Below the pieces are notes generated by a model, which did not search any database, was not told the DNA's origin, and saw nothing but the letters and a program-made list of their open reading frames with translations. The translations under genes were made by a program, and so were the position numbers. Below, piece by piece: positions 28,540 to 37,329 of a stretch of 64,000 bases of DNA. Position 1 is the stretch's first letter. Every line of letters starts with the position of its first letter. Origin of the DNA: Psychrobacter urativorans (lineage in GTDB: Bacteria > Pseudomonadota > Gammaproteobacteria > Pseudomonadales > Moraxellaceae); contig NZ_CAJHBT010000004.1 in assembly GCF_904846675.1 (NCBI RefSeq), positions 88,834 through 152,833 on the forward strand, given 5' to 3'.

Positions 28540-29502
28540 TTAAGCATCTTCGTCTGCGGGGTTAGCTTCAAACTCAGCGAGCATCTCATCGATACGCTTA
28601 TCCTTTTGCTGCCAAGCTTGGTCCAGCCAGTCAAACGTCTGCGCTTTGATATCTTCATCATCTTCATAGCGGCCACTTTCTATAGCCGTAAATAGTGCTT
28701 TAGGCATCTCGATATAACGTACATCGACGCCCAAACGCTTGATATTACCTTTCCATAAGTCGCTATAAGTCGGTATGCCGTCTGGATAGACAATCGTCAT
28801 GTCCAAAATGCCATCGATATCAGCCCCTAAAGCGTTAATAGCCAGCGATAAGCCGCCTGCTCGTGGTTTGAGTAAATGCTGATACGGTGATTTTTGCTTG
28901 TCGTGTTTGGATTGGGTAAAGCGCGTGCCTTCTAGATAATTCAGTAGAGTAAAAGGTTTGTTTTTAAGCAGAGAACAGGCACGTTTGGCTTCTTCGATAT
29001 CTTTGCCCTTCAGCGCCGGATTTTTGGCAACCGCTTCTTTAGAATGGCGGCGCATCATGGGAAAATCTAGAAAATAAAAGGCTTGGCCAATGACAGGAAT
29101 ATAAATCAGCTCAAACTTGGTAAAAAATCGTGTCAGTGGCAAACGATTTTCACTGATATATTGCACCACACTGGTATCGACCCACGATTGATGATTGCTA
29201 ATGAGCAAGTATTTACCATTGGGATGCACATCATCGGGCAGACTAATCCGCCAATCCTTGCGCGGCAAAATATTATCAATCAACGCGTTATTACTGCTAA
29301 TCCAACGGTTGGTGACTCTAATTACGGTGTCATCTGCAACTTGTGAGCCGGTGATGATTTTGGCCGCGCCCATTAACCATACGGGAACACTAGCGGCAAC
29401 ACTATTGGCCGCAATGACACCGGTAGCCGTAGCTAGGGAGACGGCTTTGCCAAGTTTAGGCGCGCGTTTATGTAAGTCTTGAATGGCAGCAGTCAGTCGC
29501 AT
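28540..29502 (-). CDS. Lysophospholipid acyltransferase family protein (YihG-like)
   Basis: A 320-residue PlsC-domain acyltransferase. Motif I is NHQSWVD with His104 and Asp109, and motif III is EGTR at 191-194. A hydrophobic N-terminal segment (about 22-50) anchors it at the inner membrane. Such enzymes transfer acyl groups to lysophospholipids; the YihG/YihP group is the nearest by overall pattern. The C-terminus is acidic (EANPADEDA). No operon partner is evident. The exact acceptor is unknown. Confidence 0.85.
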   Translation of the reverse strand: MRLTAAIQDLHKRAPKLGKAVSLATATGVIAANSVAASVPVWLMGAAKIITGSQVADDTVIRVTNRWISSNNALIDNILPRKDWRISLPDDVHPNGKYLLISNHQSWVDTSVVQYISENRLPLTRFFTKFELIYIPVIGQAFYFLDFPMMRRHSKEAVAKNPALKGKDIEEAKRACSLLKNKPFTLLNYLEGTRFTQSKHDKQKSPYQHLLKPRAGGLSLAINALGADIDGILDMTIVYPDGIPTYSDLWKGNIKRLGVDVRYIEMPKALFTAIESGRYEDDEDIKAQTFDWLDQAWQQKDKRIDEMLAEFEANPADEDA

Positions 29503-29711
29503 GTTAAATCCTCTTATCTATTCTTGATCGGGCTATATATCTATGTCGTTGGTTCTACATTGGTAACTACTAATCATACGCTGCCTGATTCTAGCAGAAA
29601 TCAGTGATAGTGTACGAGTGTTAACGTGACTGATAATAATAAGATATAAAAAGGCATAAAGGCTTGTTTATTCTAATGATTTATTAGCTAAGAATAACAT
29701 AGAGACATCAA

Positions 29712-29751
29712 GATATCCTAGTGGCTTAAAAGAGTAAGCCACTAGGATATC
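29712..29751. repeat. Perfect 17-base inverted repeat
   Basis: GATATCCTAGTGGCTTA (29712-29728) pairs exactly with TAAGCCACTAGGATATC (29735-29751) around AAAGAG. There is no T tract. It lies in the 403-base spacer 29503-29905 between the divergent acyltransferase and OmpA-like genes; nothing else is recognisable there. Confidence 0.85.
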
Positions 29752-29905
29752 ATGCACATCTTGTACATAGATATGACAAAATATTACACATAGATAGGTT
29801 GTGCTTGCGATAATAATAACGAGTATGAACAACACCTAATAAGCTATTTAAATAGCATACCTTATAATGTTAATTTTTATAATACTAATTTAAGAGGAAT
29901 ATATT

Positions 29906-30559
29906 ATGCGTAATCAACTTATGGTCTTGGCAGTGGCATCAGGTTTAGCACTTACTGGTTGTGCCACTGATCCAAATACTGGAGAACAACGTCTCAATAA
30001 AGCCGCTATTGGCACTTTAGCGGGCGCAGCTGGCGGCGCAGTTATTTCTAAAGCAACTGGTGGTGGCAGTACTGGTCGTGATGCCGCTATTGGTGCAGCA
30101 CTGGGTACTGGTGTTGGGTATTATATGGAGCGTCAAGCCAAGCAGCTTGAACAACAAATGGCGGGTACAGGCGTGGTTGTTACGCCAAATGCTAATGGTA
30201 ATATTGATCTAGTAATGCCAGGTAATATCACATTCTCATTCGACAATGCGACCTTGAGCTCGAGTTTTAAGCCAACGCTTGATAAGCTTGCGTCTACCAT
30301 GAATCAGTACAATCAAAACTCTATTACTATCGCTGGCCATACCGATAGCAAAGGTTCAGCGTCTTATAACCAAGGTCTATCACGCGACCGTGCTTATTCA
30401 GTAGCTGACTATTTAACCGCACGTGGCGTAGCCTCTAGCCGTATCAACGTTGTTGCTTATGGCCAATCTCGTCCAATCGCTGATAATAACACTGAATACG
30501 GACGTCAGCAAAACCGTCGTGTCGAGTTAACGGTTAATGCACCAAATAGCGTTCGTTAA
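29906..30559 (+). CDS. OmpA-family outer-membrane lipoprotein (YiaD-like)
   Basis: A 217-residue lipoprotein. The signal peptide ends in LTGC with Cys19. A glycine-rich stretch follows (GTLAGAAGGAV, GAALGTGVGYY; glycine-zipper type). The C-terminal peptidoglycan-binding OmpA domain carries ITIAGHTDSKGS, LSRDRAYSVADYL and RQQNRRVEL. It probably anchors the outer membrane to peptidoglycan. The ribosome site is AGAGGAA. A palindrome (30551-30568) overlaps the stop region and a terminator follows. Confidence 0.92.
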   Translation: MRNQLMVLAVASGLALTGCATDPNTGEQRLNKAAIGTLAGAAGGAVISKATGGGSTGRDAAIGAALGTGVGYYMERQAKQLEQQMAGTGVVVTPNANGNIDLVMPGNITFSFDNATLSSSFKPTLDKLASTMNQYNQNSITIAGHTDSKGSASYNQGLSRDRAYSVADYLTARGVASSRINVVAYGQSRPIADNNTEYGRQQNRRVELTVNAPNSVR

Positions 30560-30588
30560 TTAACGAACAAACATTTAGGTTCATTAAG

Positions 30589-30616
30589 AAGGTCAGCACT
30601 GAGCTGGCCTTTTTTC
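30589..30616 (+). terminator. Intrinsic terminator after the OmpA-like gene
   Basis: AAGGTCAGC-ACTGA-GCTGGCCTT forms a stem with one G-T pair, followed by a T run. Confidence 0.8.
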
Positions 30617-30712
30617 ATGGCAAATTTTAACAAGTTATTTATATAAATTATAGTTTGTACTTTTTCTAGTTTTAAAGCGGGTGAATAAGCTGGCAATTGT
30701 TACTTGAAATTT

Positions 30713-30739
30713 GATGATAGTTATCAATAATATTATAAT
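30713..30739 (+). promoter_or_regulatory. Possible Fur box and -10 element upstream of imelysin gene
   Basis: GATGATAGTTATCAATAAT (30713-30731) matches the 19-base Fur consensus at 12 positions, and a perfect TATAAT follows at 30734-30739. Iron control would fit an imelysin lipoprotein. This rests on manual comparison only. Confidence 0.4.
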
Positions 30740-30836
30740 TTGCACGACTCGGAATATTACCTCAAACTCTGAGTGTTATCTTAAGTGTCACCAATTTTTT
30801 GTCTTTTTACTTCAATGAATCCCATCGAGTACATGT

Positions 30837-32306
30837 ATGACTATCCCCACAGTGACGAGCCGTAAAATTTTACCAACCACCTTAGCTGCTGCATTGGCAG
30901 CCGTGTTGATGGTAACCGGTTGCAGTAAGCAGACCGATGAAGTTGCCGCCGCTACCGATACGCAAACAGAAGTACAAGCCACCTCGACCGTCGATATTAA
31001 GCAAGTATCCGCTGCTGAACAAGCCAATATTGACCGCTTACTTATCAGTTATTCAGATATGGCGCATGCCGCTTATAAGGATTCGTTAGAGACAGCCAAA
31101 TTGCTGCAAACGGCAGTGAATACTTATGTGGATACGCCAACAGCAGCCAATCTTAATGCGGCAAAAGCGGCTTATAAAGTGGCACGCCAACCCTATACCC
31201 AAACGGAGGTTTTCCGTTTTGATGAAGGTTTCGTTACTACCAATGACCAGCGTGCTATTGGCAGTGTCGATGGCTGGGAAGGTCAGGTCAATGCATGGCC
31301 ACTCGATGAGGCGCTAATTGATTACGTCAGTGACAGCTATATCGGTGAGTACAATAGTAAAGACAATATCATCAATAGTGATAGCATCTCGGTCGGTAGC
31401 CTAAAACAGGACACTAGCACCATCACGCCTGAGCTACTAGCAGAGATGAACGAAATCGGTGGTAGTGAAGCCAATGTCACTACCGGTTATCATGCCATCG
31501 AATTTTTATTATGGGGTCAGGATACTAATGGCGTGGGCGGGGGCGCAGGTAATCGTCCAGTTAGCGATTTTGTGACTGACTCTACGAATGAGGCGGGTCA
31601 ATGTACTAGCGGTGAGACAGTCAATACAGATGCGAGCATTTGTACGCGCCGTGGCCAGTATCTAAAAGCGGTTACTCAATTATTGGTAGATGACTTAACA
31701 ACGATGGAAGTTGAGTGGCAGCCTGAAAGTGAAAACACACTCCGTAGCGATATGATGGCGCGTAAAGATAACAATGGTCTACGTCAAATTCTGTACCAAA
31801 TGAGCAGCTTAGCCCTTGGCGAGTTGGCCTCTAAGCGTATGCAAGTTGCTTTTGTGACTGGTTCTACCGAAGGTGAGTATGAGTACTTTAGTGATTTGAC
31901 CCATCTAAGCTATGCTAATAATGCGCGCGGTATTCAAAACGTCTTTAATGGTAATTATAAAACGGTCGACGGTAAATCAGTTGGCGGCTATGGTATCAAA
32001 AACTATTTGATAGATACGAATCATAAAGACGCTGCCGATAAACTAGCTGCTGACTTTAAGAAGGTAGAGGATGCCTTTAACGTTATTGTTGCTAAAGGCG
32101 AAAAAGAAGGCATCAAAGTTGACCAAATGATTGCGACCGTCAAACAAGCAAGCAAGCATGGTATTTCTGCTGAAGAGCAAAATAAGCGTCGCGGCTGGAT
32201 TGAGAGTGGTATTAATAGCTTACAAGAGCTGGCCGCTGGTATTGAAAATGCCGCCAATGCCGTCGGTATTGATAGTTTAGATGCGGATGCCGGTTCACAA
32301 TTTTAG
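30837..32306 (+). CDS. Imelysin-family iron-uptake lipoprotein
   Basis: A 489-residue lipoprotein: signal peptide with lipobox VTGC (Cys29), then an imelysin (peptidase M75/IrpA) domain. The family motif GxHxxE is seen as TGYHAIEFLLWGQD, with His219 and Glu222, and RGQYLKAVTQLLVDDL is another conserved segment. These periplasmic proteins are tied to iron acquisition and are usually followed by a thiol oxidoreductase, a second imelysin and a DUF1513 protein. Here the only follower is a decayed DUF1513 fragment that begins 12 bases after the stop. Peptidase activity is doubtful for the family. Confidence 0.9.
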   Translation: MTIPTVTSRKILPTTLAAALAAVLMVTGCSKQTDEVAAATDTQTEVQATSTVDIKQVSAAEQANIDRLLISYSDMAHAAYKDSLETAKLLQTAVNTYVDTPTAANLNAAKAAYKVARQPYTQTEVFRFDEGFVTTNDQRAIGSVDGWEGQVNAWPLDEALIDYVSDSYIGEYNSKDNIINSDSISVGSLKQDTSTITPELLAEMNEIGGSEANVTTGYHAIEFLLWGQDTNGVGGGAGNRPVSDFVTDSTNEAGQCTSGETVNTDASICTRRGQYLKAVTQLLVDDLTTMEVEWQPESENTLRSDMMARKDNNGLRQILYQMSSLALGELASKRMQVAFVTGSTEGEYEYFSDLTHLSYANNARGIQNVFNGNYKTVDGKSVGGYGIKNYLIDTNHKDAADKLAADFKKVEDAFNVIVAKGEKEGIKVDQMIATVKQASKHGISAEEQNKRRGWIESGINSLQELAAGIENAANAVGIDSLDADAGSQF

Positions 32307-32318
32307 GATAAGCGTTTT

Positions 32319-32637
32319 CATCAGTATATTGCTAGTGTCGCAGTTGATAGCCAGGATAATCTGTTATGCGTGACCACACCGATTGGCGGCTGCGCGGCAC
32401 TCTAAGATTTAACGATACGTGAACTGTGCGACTGCATGATTGTGCCGGGGCGTCGGTGCTAGCAGCAACAACGTCAATGCTATGCATGCAGGATTTATTG
32501 TCAGTGATGGTCAAGGACAATTGACCACGTTAAGTCCAGTAGCATTAGAACAAAAAAGTGACAAGCTAACCGAAGGTATTGTTAAAGACAGCTATCTGCA
32601 TATGATGTCTTTTGACAATCATTTGCAAGCCCTCTGA
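32319..32637 (+). pseudogene. Decayed C-terminal fragment of a DUF1513 gene
   Basis: Just after the imelysin stop, one frame reads HQYIASVAVDSQDNLLCVTT and PIGGCAAL, then a stop. A second frame continues with GVGASSNNVNAMHAGFIVSD and GQGQLTTLSP, ending in SFDNHLQAL at 32637. The order resembles the last third of the beta-propeller-like DUF1513 proteins that accompany imelysins. The first two thirds of the gene are missing and there are internal frame breaks, so it is a remnant. This is pattern recognition without alignment. Confidence 0.55.
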
Positions 32638-32724
32638 TTATAGCCGCTTTGATTATATGCATTCTGATTACAGGTACCATGAGTGTTAAGCGGCATAATT
32701 GTTAAGCTTTATAAGGTAGAGTTG

Positions 32725-33402
32725 ATGATGCTACAGGATTTTACCACGCCTTTATTAGAGTCTGTAATCCAGCGTTTAGCAACGGTAGGTATTGAGCTGC
32801 AAGTGACTAAAAAGCGCGTTAAGAATATTAACTTTCGCCTCAAGCCGTATGTATTAATGGTCTCCGTACCCATGACTATTAGTGCTGTGCAAACGGCGCA
32901 GGCTATTGATAAGCGAGTAGCTTGGTCGCTAGATAATCACCCGCAAGTGTTAGCATAGTATAAGCGTAGACAGGAATATGGACAGCTAGCAGCAACTAAT
33001 TCGTCCACAACACCTGCTCCTGTTATGTTATGGAGTAAGGCGCAATCCTTTACACTTAACAATGATGAAAAGATCGCCTATTATCGGCAACAGCTCTCAG
33101 ATGTCACGCCTGCTTTATTCGACAAATGGCAACCTATCGTTGGCGCTTATGCTCATGACGTACGTATCAAAAAAATGCATACGCGATGGGGCAGTTGTAA
33201 TACAGGCGCGCGCCGAATTTGGCTCTCAGTCTACCTTCCTGCCTATCCCATTGAATGCACAGAATATGTGATCGTCCATGAGCTGTGTCATTTGCATCAT
33301 GCCAATCATAGCCGCGCCTTTTGGCAAACCGTTGCTACGGCAATGCCAGATTATCAGCAGTGGCATGATAGGCTGGCTGGCAAGTCTGGGCAGCTAGATT
33401 AG
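32725..33402 (+). pseudogene. YgjP/SprT-like (DUF45) metallopeptidase gene interrupted by one amber codon
   Basis: From ATG 32725 the frame encodes the N-terminal part of a YgjP-type protein (KKRVKNINFRL...VLMVSVP). It stops at a single TAG at 32956-32958 and continues open in the same frame through MHTRWGSCNTG and the zinc motif VHELCHLHHANHSRAFW (HExxH plus a third His) to 33402. Read through, the product is about 225 residues, the normal family length. No other stop or frameshift is visible. Either it is a fresh pseudogene, a sequencing error, or the C-terminal half is translated separately from ATG 33025. AAGG precedes the chosen start. Confidence 0.75.
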
Positions 33403-33504
33403 AATAAATACATGATCAATGTACTCCATAAGCCTGATATGATAAGCCCTAATGCTACAAGGCTAACTGCTTAAACAACATGGCAGTATATAGGGATATA
33501 TCGT

Positions 33505-34116
33505 ATGAATATTGTCGATCAAGCCGGTTTTTGGCAGCAGCGTTATGAGAAAAATAGTACTGGCTGGGATATGGGTGAAGTATCATTGCCACTTAAGGCT
33601 TATGTTGACCAGTTACCCGCATCGGCTAAAGATCAGGCAATTTTGGTTGCTGGCGCTGGCAATGCCTATGAGGTCGGTTACTTGCATAAGCAAGGCTTTA
33701 CCAATGTGACTTTGGTTGATTTTGCCCCAGCAGCTATTGAAGCCTTTGCTGAGCGCTATCCAAGCTTTCCAACCGAGCATCTTATCTGTGCCGACTTTTT
33801 TGCCTTGTCGCCTAACGATTATCAGTTCGATTGGGTGTTTGAGCAAACTTTTTTTTGTGCGATAAATCCTGCACGCCGTGATGATTACGTTCAGCAAATG
33901 GCAAGACTACTCAAACCTAACGGCAAACTGGTTGGGTTGTTATTTGAGAAAGATTTTGGCAAGCCACATCCGCCCTTTGGTGGTGACGCAGATGAATATC
34001 GTCAGCGTTTTGCGCCATACTTTGATATTAAGGTGATGGAGCCTTGCTACAACTCACATCCTGCACGTCAAGGTAGCGAGTTGTTTGTCAAGATGCAAAA
34101 TAAACGTCAGCATTAA
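33505..34116 (+). CDS. TPMT-family SAM-dependent methyltransferase
   Basis: A 203-residue methyltransferase resembling the thiopurine S-methyltransferase family. The N-terminus FWQQRYEKNSTGWDMGE is characteristic, followed by the SAM-binding turn ILVAGAGNAYE, the acidic strand VTLVDFAP, FDWVFEQTFFCAI and LLKPNGKLVGLLF. Members methylate thio-, seleno- or tellurium compounds. It stands alone, convergent with oxyR. The natural substrate cannot be judged from sequence. Confidence 0.87.
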   Translation: MNIVDQAGFWQQRYEKNSTGWDMGEVSLPLKAYVDQLPASAKDQAILVAGAGNAYEVGYLHKQGFTNVTLVDFAPAAIEAFAERYPSFPTEHLICADFFALSPNDYQFDWVFEQTFFCAINPARRDDYVQQMARLLKPNGKLVGLLFEKDFGKPHPPFGGDADEYRQRFAPYFDIKVMEPCYNSHPARQGSELFVKMQNKRQH

Positions 34117-34153
34117 ATAGATAATGTTTAGTTAGGTTCGTTATGCTAAATAG

Positions 34154-35065
34154 CTAATCATTCGTTTTGGCAGCATCTTCTAAAGCCTGCTTAAAAAGGT
34201 CACCCAGCAAATTCACATCATCAACGCGCGCATAATTTAAGCGAGTGACAAAGGCAATATGACGATGCGGGCCGGTCTCTGCCAATGGCACTGCAACCGC
34301 ATCTTGGTTCTGTAGGTGTAATTGATTTAGCGCCATTTCTGGCACTAGTGTTGTACCCATATTAGCCAGTGCCATTTGGATTAAAGTATTTAAGCTGGCA
34401 TCAGAAAAGCTTGATTTCATCTGTTCCCGATCAAAATGACAGACTGATAATGTCTGGTCAGTCAGGCAGTGACCTTCACCGAGGAGCATAAGATTAGCAG
34501 TCGCAAGCTCATCAGAATTGATGGTGTCTAGTTTGGCATGCACATCGTCTTGTGGGAATACCGCAAAGAAATCCTCGCTCCAAAACTCAAAGCTATGCAG
34601 ACCCTCTATTGCATAGGGGAGCGCAATAATAGCCGTATCAATATGACCATAGCGTACCTGTTCGAGTAGGCGCTCAGTTTGTTGTTCCACGATGGTCATA
34701 CGAAATTCTGGATAATGTTGTCGTAGTGCTGGTAGTACCTTGGGAAGTAGATAAGGGGCGATAGTTGGGATAATACCCACTGTCATCGGGTAGGCAAGCG
34801 GCGTTTGGTGGCTCTGCGCGCGGGTGGTCAAATCATTAATTTCAGAAAATACCCGCTGTGCTCGGGTCAGAATGTCTTGTCCAATCGGGGTGATGAGTAC
34901 TTGCTTATTATTACGCTCAAAAATCTGGGTGTCGAGCTGTTTCTCAAGCTCAGCGATACCCAAACTAAGGGCAGACTGGGAGATATTGCAGTCTTCAGCA
35001 GCGCGTTTAAAATGGCGATGTTTAGCAACGGCTAAAGCAAATTCGAGTTGACGCAAGGTAATCAT
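34154..35065 (-). CDS. oxyR: LysR-type peroxide sensor OxyR
   Basis: A 303-residue LysR-type regulator with an N-terminal winged helix (residues 1-60, LRQLEFALAVAKHRHFKRAA) and an effector domain. The redox cysteines are Cys200 and Cys209 in GEGHCLTDQTLSVCH, matching the Cys199/Cys208 pair of enteric OxyR. Peroxide oxidises them to a disulfide and turns on catalase and peroxiredoxin genes. It is divergent from ahpC across a 312-base shared control region, the classic arrangement. Confidence 0.93.
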   Translation of the reverse strand: MITLRQLEFALAVAKHRHFKRAAEDCNISQSALSLGIAELEKQLDTQIFERNNKQVLITPIGQDILTRAQRVFSEINDLTTRAQSHQTPLAYPMTVGIIPTIAPYLLPKVLPALRQHYPEFRMTIVEQQTERLLEQVRYGHIDTAIIALPYAIEGLHSFEFWSEDFFAVFPQDDVHAKLDTINSDELATANLMLLGEGHCLTDQTLSVCHFDREQMKSSFSDASLNTLIQMALANMGTTLVPEMALNQLHLQNQDAVAVPLAETGPHRHIAFVTRLNYARVDDVNLLGDLFKQALEDAAKTND

Positions 35066-35377
35066 AAGGGTTCCCTTTTAACGGAAAATTAACAAGTATG
35101 GCTGAGATAACTAATATAGTTTTTTAGTGATTTTTCATCTTACTAAGATTAAATAGCAAGGCGGTTTACGTATTGTTATCTATTGATTGGGAGCGGTTAG
35201 AATAGTTTAACAAGATTAATAAAACAAAACATCACATTAAAATCTTTTAACTGGATTAACCATAGAATTCACGTATAGTTTGTCAGGTAGCCTAGTTTAG
35301 ATAAAGCGATAAGCACTGCACTAAGTAAATCGGTTAGATAAATAACCACTAATTAATTAACAATAAAGGAGCCAATC
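35066..35377. promoter_or_regulatory. oxyR-ahpC divergent control region
   Basis: 312 bases, AT-rich. A possible -10 hexamer TATAGT lies at 35274-35279, with a poor -35, as expected for an activator-dependent promoter. I cannot place a convincing four-part OxyR site by eye. The ribosome site AAAGGAG of ahpC is strong. Confidence 0.45.
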
Positions 35378-35944
35378 ATGGCAGCTATTATTAATCAAGA
35401 AATCCCAGAATTCTCAACTGAAGCGTTTGTAAATGGTGAATTCAAAACCATTACTTCAGACGACGTAAAAGGCAACTGGGCAATCTTCATGTTTTACCCA
35501 CATGACTTCACGTTTGTGTGCCCAACAGAACTAGAAGACATGGCCAATCATTATGACGAGCTTAAAGGCTTAGGTGTTGAAGTATATGCAGTATCAACAG
35601 ATACTCATTTTGTTCATAAAGCATGGCATGATTCTTCAGAAGCGATTGGTAAAGTAACCTATCCAATGCTTGGCGACGGTACTGGTAAAATCACCCGTGG
35701 CTTCAACATCATGATTGAAGAAGACAACGCAGCTCTACGCGGTACTTTCCTAGTAGATCCAGACGGCTTAATTAAAGTTGCTGAGATTCATGACTTAGGT
35801 ATTGGCCGTAGTGCAAAAGACATACTTCGCAAAGTGAAAGCAGCACAATATGTACGTGAAAATGACGGCGAAGTTTGCCCAGCAGCTTGGGAAGCCGGTC
35901 AAGCAACTCTAAAACCAAGTCTTGATTTGGTTGGTAAAATCTAA
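35378..35944 (+). CDS. ahpC: Alkyl hydroperoxide reductase subunit C (peroxiredoxin)
   Basis: A 188-residue typical 2-Cys peroxiredoxin. The peroxidatic Cys48 is in DFTFVCPTE and the resolving Cys167 in GEVCPAAW. It reduces hydrogen peroxide and organic peroxides and is recharged by AhpF, encoded about 1.9 kb downstream. AhpC is cytosolic and forms decamers. The strong ribosome site and a strong terminator indicate a highly expressed single-gene unit. It is probably activated by the divergent OxyR. Confidence 0.97.
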   Translation: MAAIINQEIPEFSTEAFVNGEFKTITSDDVKGNWAIFMFYPHDFTFVCPTELEDMANHYDELKGLGVEVYAVSTDTHFVHKAWHDSSEAIGKVTYPMLGDGTGKITRGFNIMIEEDNAALRGTFLVDPDGLIKVAEIHDLGIGRSAKDILRKVKAAQYVRENDGEVCPAAWEAGQATLKPSLDLVGKI

Positions 35945-36018
35945 GGTTAGTAAAATATAAGATTGTAAAATCTGATCTATCGCCTTTAAGGGTTATTCTC
36001 TGATTTTTAAGGTGATCT

Positions 36019-36057
36019 AAAAGGTCCCCAACATTTATATGTTGGGGACCTTTTTTT
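36019..36057 (+). terminator. Strong intrinsic terminator after ahpC
   Basis: AAAAGGTCCCCAACAT pairs with ATGTTGGGGACCTTTT around TTAT, followed by more T residues. The stem is perfect. Confidence 0.93.
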
Positions 36058-36211
36058 ATATCTTATCTACACGCTATCACCAAATTCTATCTGATTTTTA
36101 TTACAAATTAGCCATGCTAATTATTGATTTTTAACCAAATAATACTCATAGAAATAAGGATTTAGTACATAGCGTAATCGTTGTTTTACTATATTAAAAA
36201 AGAGAAATTGA

Positions 36212-36935
36212 ATGATCAATCAATCATTGGATAAAAACTTCCAAAGCAACAGCAATCCTTACCAGGCTCGCAGCAAGAGCAGCATCCAAGTAAGCCCTGA
36301 GGTATTATCAAAGGAGTACCCAAACGGTAAGCTCGCGCGCAAAACGGCCATCATTACTGACGCTGACAGTGGTATCGGACAGGCGGTAGCAATATTATTT
36401 GCCAAAGAAGGCGCGGATGTGGTGGTCAGCTACTTATGTGAAGATGAAGACGCCAAAGTCACTCAGCAGCATGTAGAGTCTTACGGTTGCCGCTGTGTAT
36501 TGGTGGCCTCCGACTTATCTTCCGAGGACAACTGCTAACAGCTTATTGATAAAGCAGTTTCTGAATTTGGCAAAATTGATATCTTAGTTAACAACGCCGG
36601 ACGGCAGGTTGAACAGCAGTGTCTTACCGATATCAGCACCGAGCAGCTGAATAACACCGTTCATACCAACTTTTATCCGCACTTTTAGTTAAGTAAGTTT
36701 GCGCTGCCTTATATGCAGTCCGGTAGCATCATCATTAATACCACCTCGATCACTGCTTATCGTCGCTTCATTTAGCTCTGATGAGATCAAAGCGTTCGGA
36801 CAAAATATGCCGATGGGACGTGCCGGTCAGCGCAATGAGGTTGCGCCAGCTTACTTGCATCTGGTTAGTGACGACGCCAGCTTCGTCACCGGTCAAGTGA
36901 TTCATGTCAATGGTGGTGAGATTGTTGGTGGCTAG
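36212..36935 (+). pseudogene. Broken short-chain dehydrogenase (YghA-type SDR)
   Basis: The frame begins with an SDR of the extended N-terminal type (YPNGKLARKTAIITDADSGIG, quoted here as KTAIITDADSGIG). It meets a TAA at 36536, continues in frame through IDILVNNAG, and meets a TAG after NTVHTNFYPHF and more stops after SITAYRRF. The last part, MPMGRAGQRNEVAPAYLHL to GGEIVGG, is in another frame. The segment with the catalytic Tyr-x-x-x-Lys is absent, so a deletion of roughly 45 codons took place. The gene is dead. It sits between ahpC and ahpF. Confidence 0.85.
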
Positions 36936-36948
36936 TGATATTGTAAAA

Positions 36949-37062
36949 TTAGTTATTTTTACCATTTTTGCACGACATAAAACCTATCGCCACAAAGCCT
37001 AGGATTAGAGCGACAATCAAGCTTGGTTGCAATGCCAGTTGGGAGCGAAGTTGAGGTAACAT
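36949..37062 (-). CDS. Possible small membrane protein (37 residues)
   Basis: A 37-codon frame just downstream of the DUF465 gene on the same strand (21-base gap). It encodes MLPQLRSQLALQPS, one transmembrane helix (LIVALILGFVAIGF) and a basic tail (CKNGKNN), a plausible single-pass layout. The ribosome site is weak (AAAAAG). Its 3' end borders the broken dehydrogenase. It may be a real small protein or chance. Confidence 0.35.
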   Translation of the reverse strand: MLPQLRSQLALQPSLIVALILGFVAIGFMSCKNGKNN

Positions 37063-37083
37063 CTTTTTAACATGTCCTAAAAA

Positions 37084-37329
37084 TTAGGAAGTTTTTAATT
37101 TGTTTTTATCAATTATTTTATAAATCTCATATTTAAGCTGTAGTTTTCGGCGCTTCATTTGCTCAATTTCCTCATCACGACTGGCGTGCTGAACCAAGTC
37201 TTTCTCAAGCTGATTAATTTGCTGATCAAGCTGAGTATGCTCATCAAAAATACTCGCAAAATAGCTGTCTTTCTGCTTAAGTTCGGCGATAATATCTCTG
37301 TTATCTTGCCATGTATCAGTCTTTCTCAT
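37084..37329 (-). CDS. DUF465/YdcH-family small helical protein
   Basis: An 81-residue, highly charged helical protein. The DUF465 pattern is clear: FDEHTQLDQQINQLEKD, then EIEQMKRRKLQLKYEI. Its function is unknown in all species. I prefer ATG 37329, with AAGGA eight bases upstream, over the in-frame ATG at 37374, which would add 15 residues. A coiled coil is likely across residues 30-75. Confidence 0.8.
   Translation of the reverse strand: MRKTDTWQDNRDIIAELKQKDSYFASIFDEHTQLDQQINQLEKDLVQHASRDEEIEQMKRRKLQLKYEIYKIIDKNKLKTS

Noticed and set aside
36768..36965. 65-codon minus-strand frame antisense to the broken SDR
   Set aside because: Lies opposite pseudogene sequence whose plus-strand reading is clearly SDR-derived.
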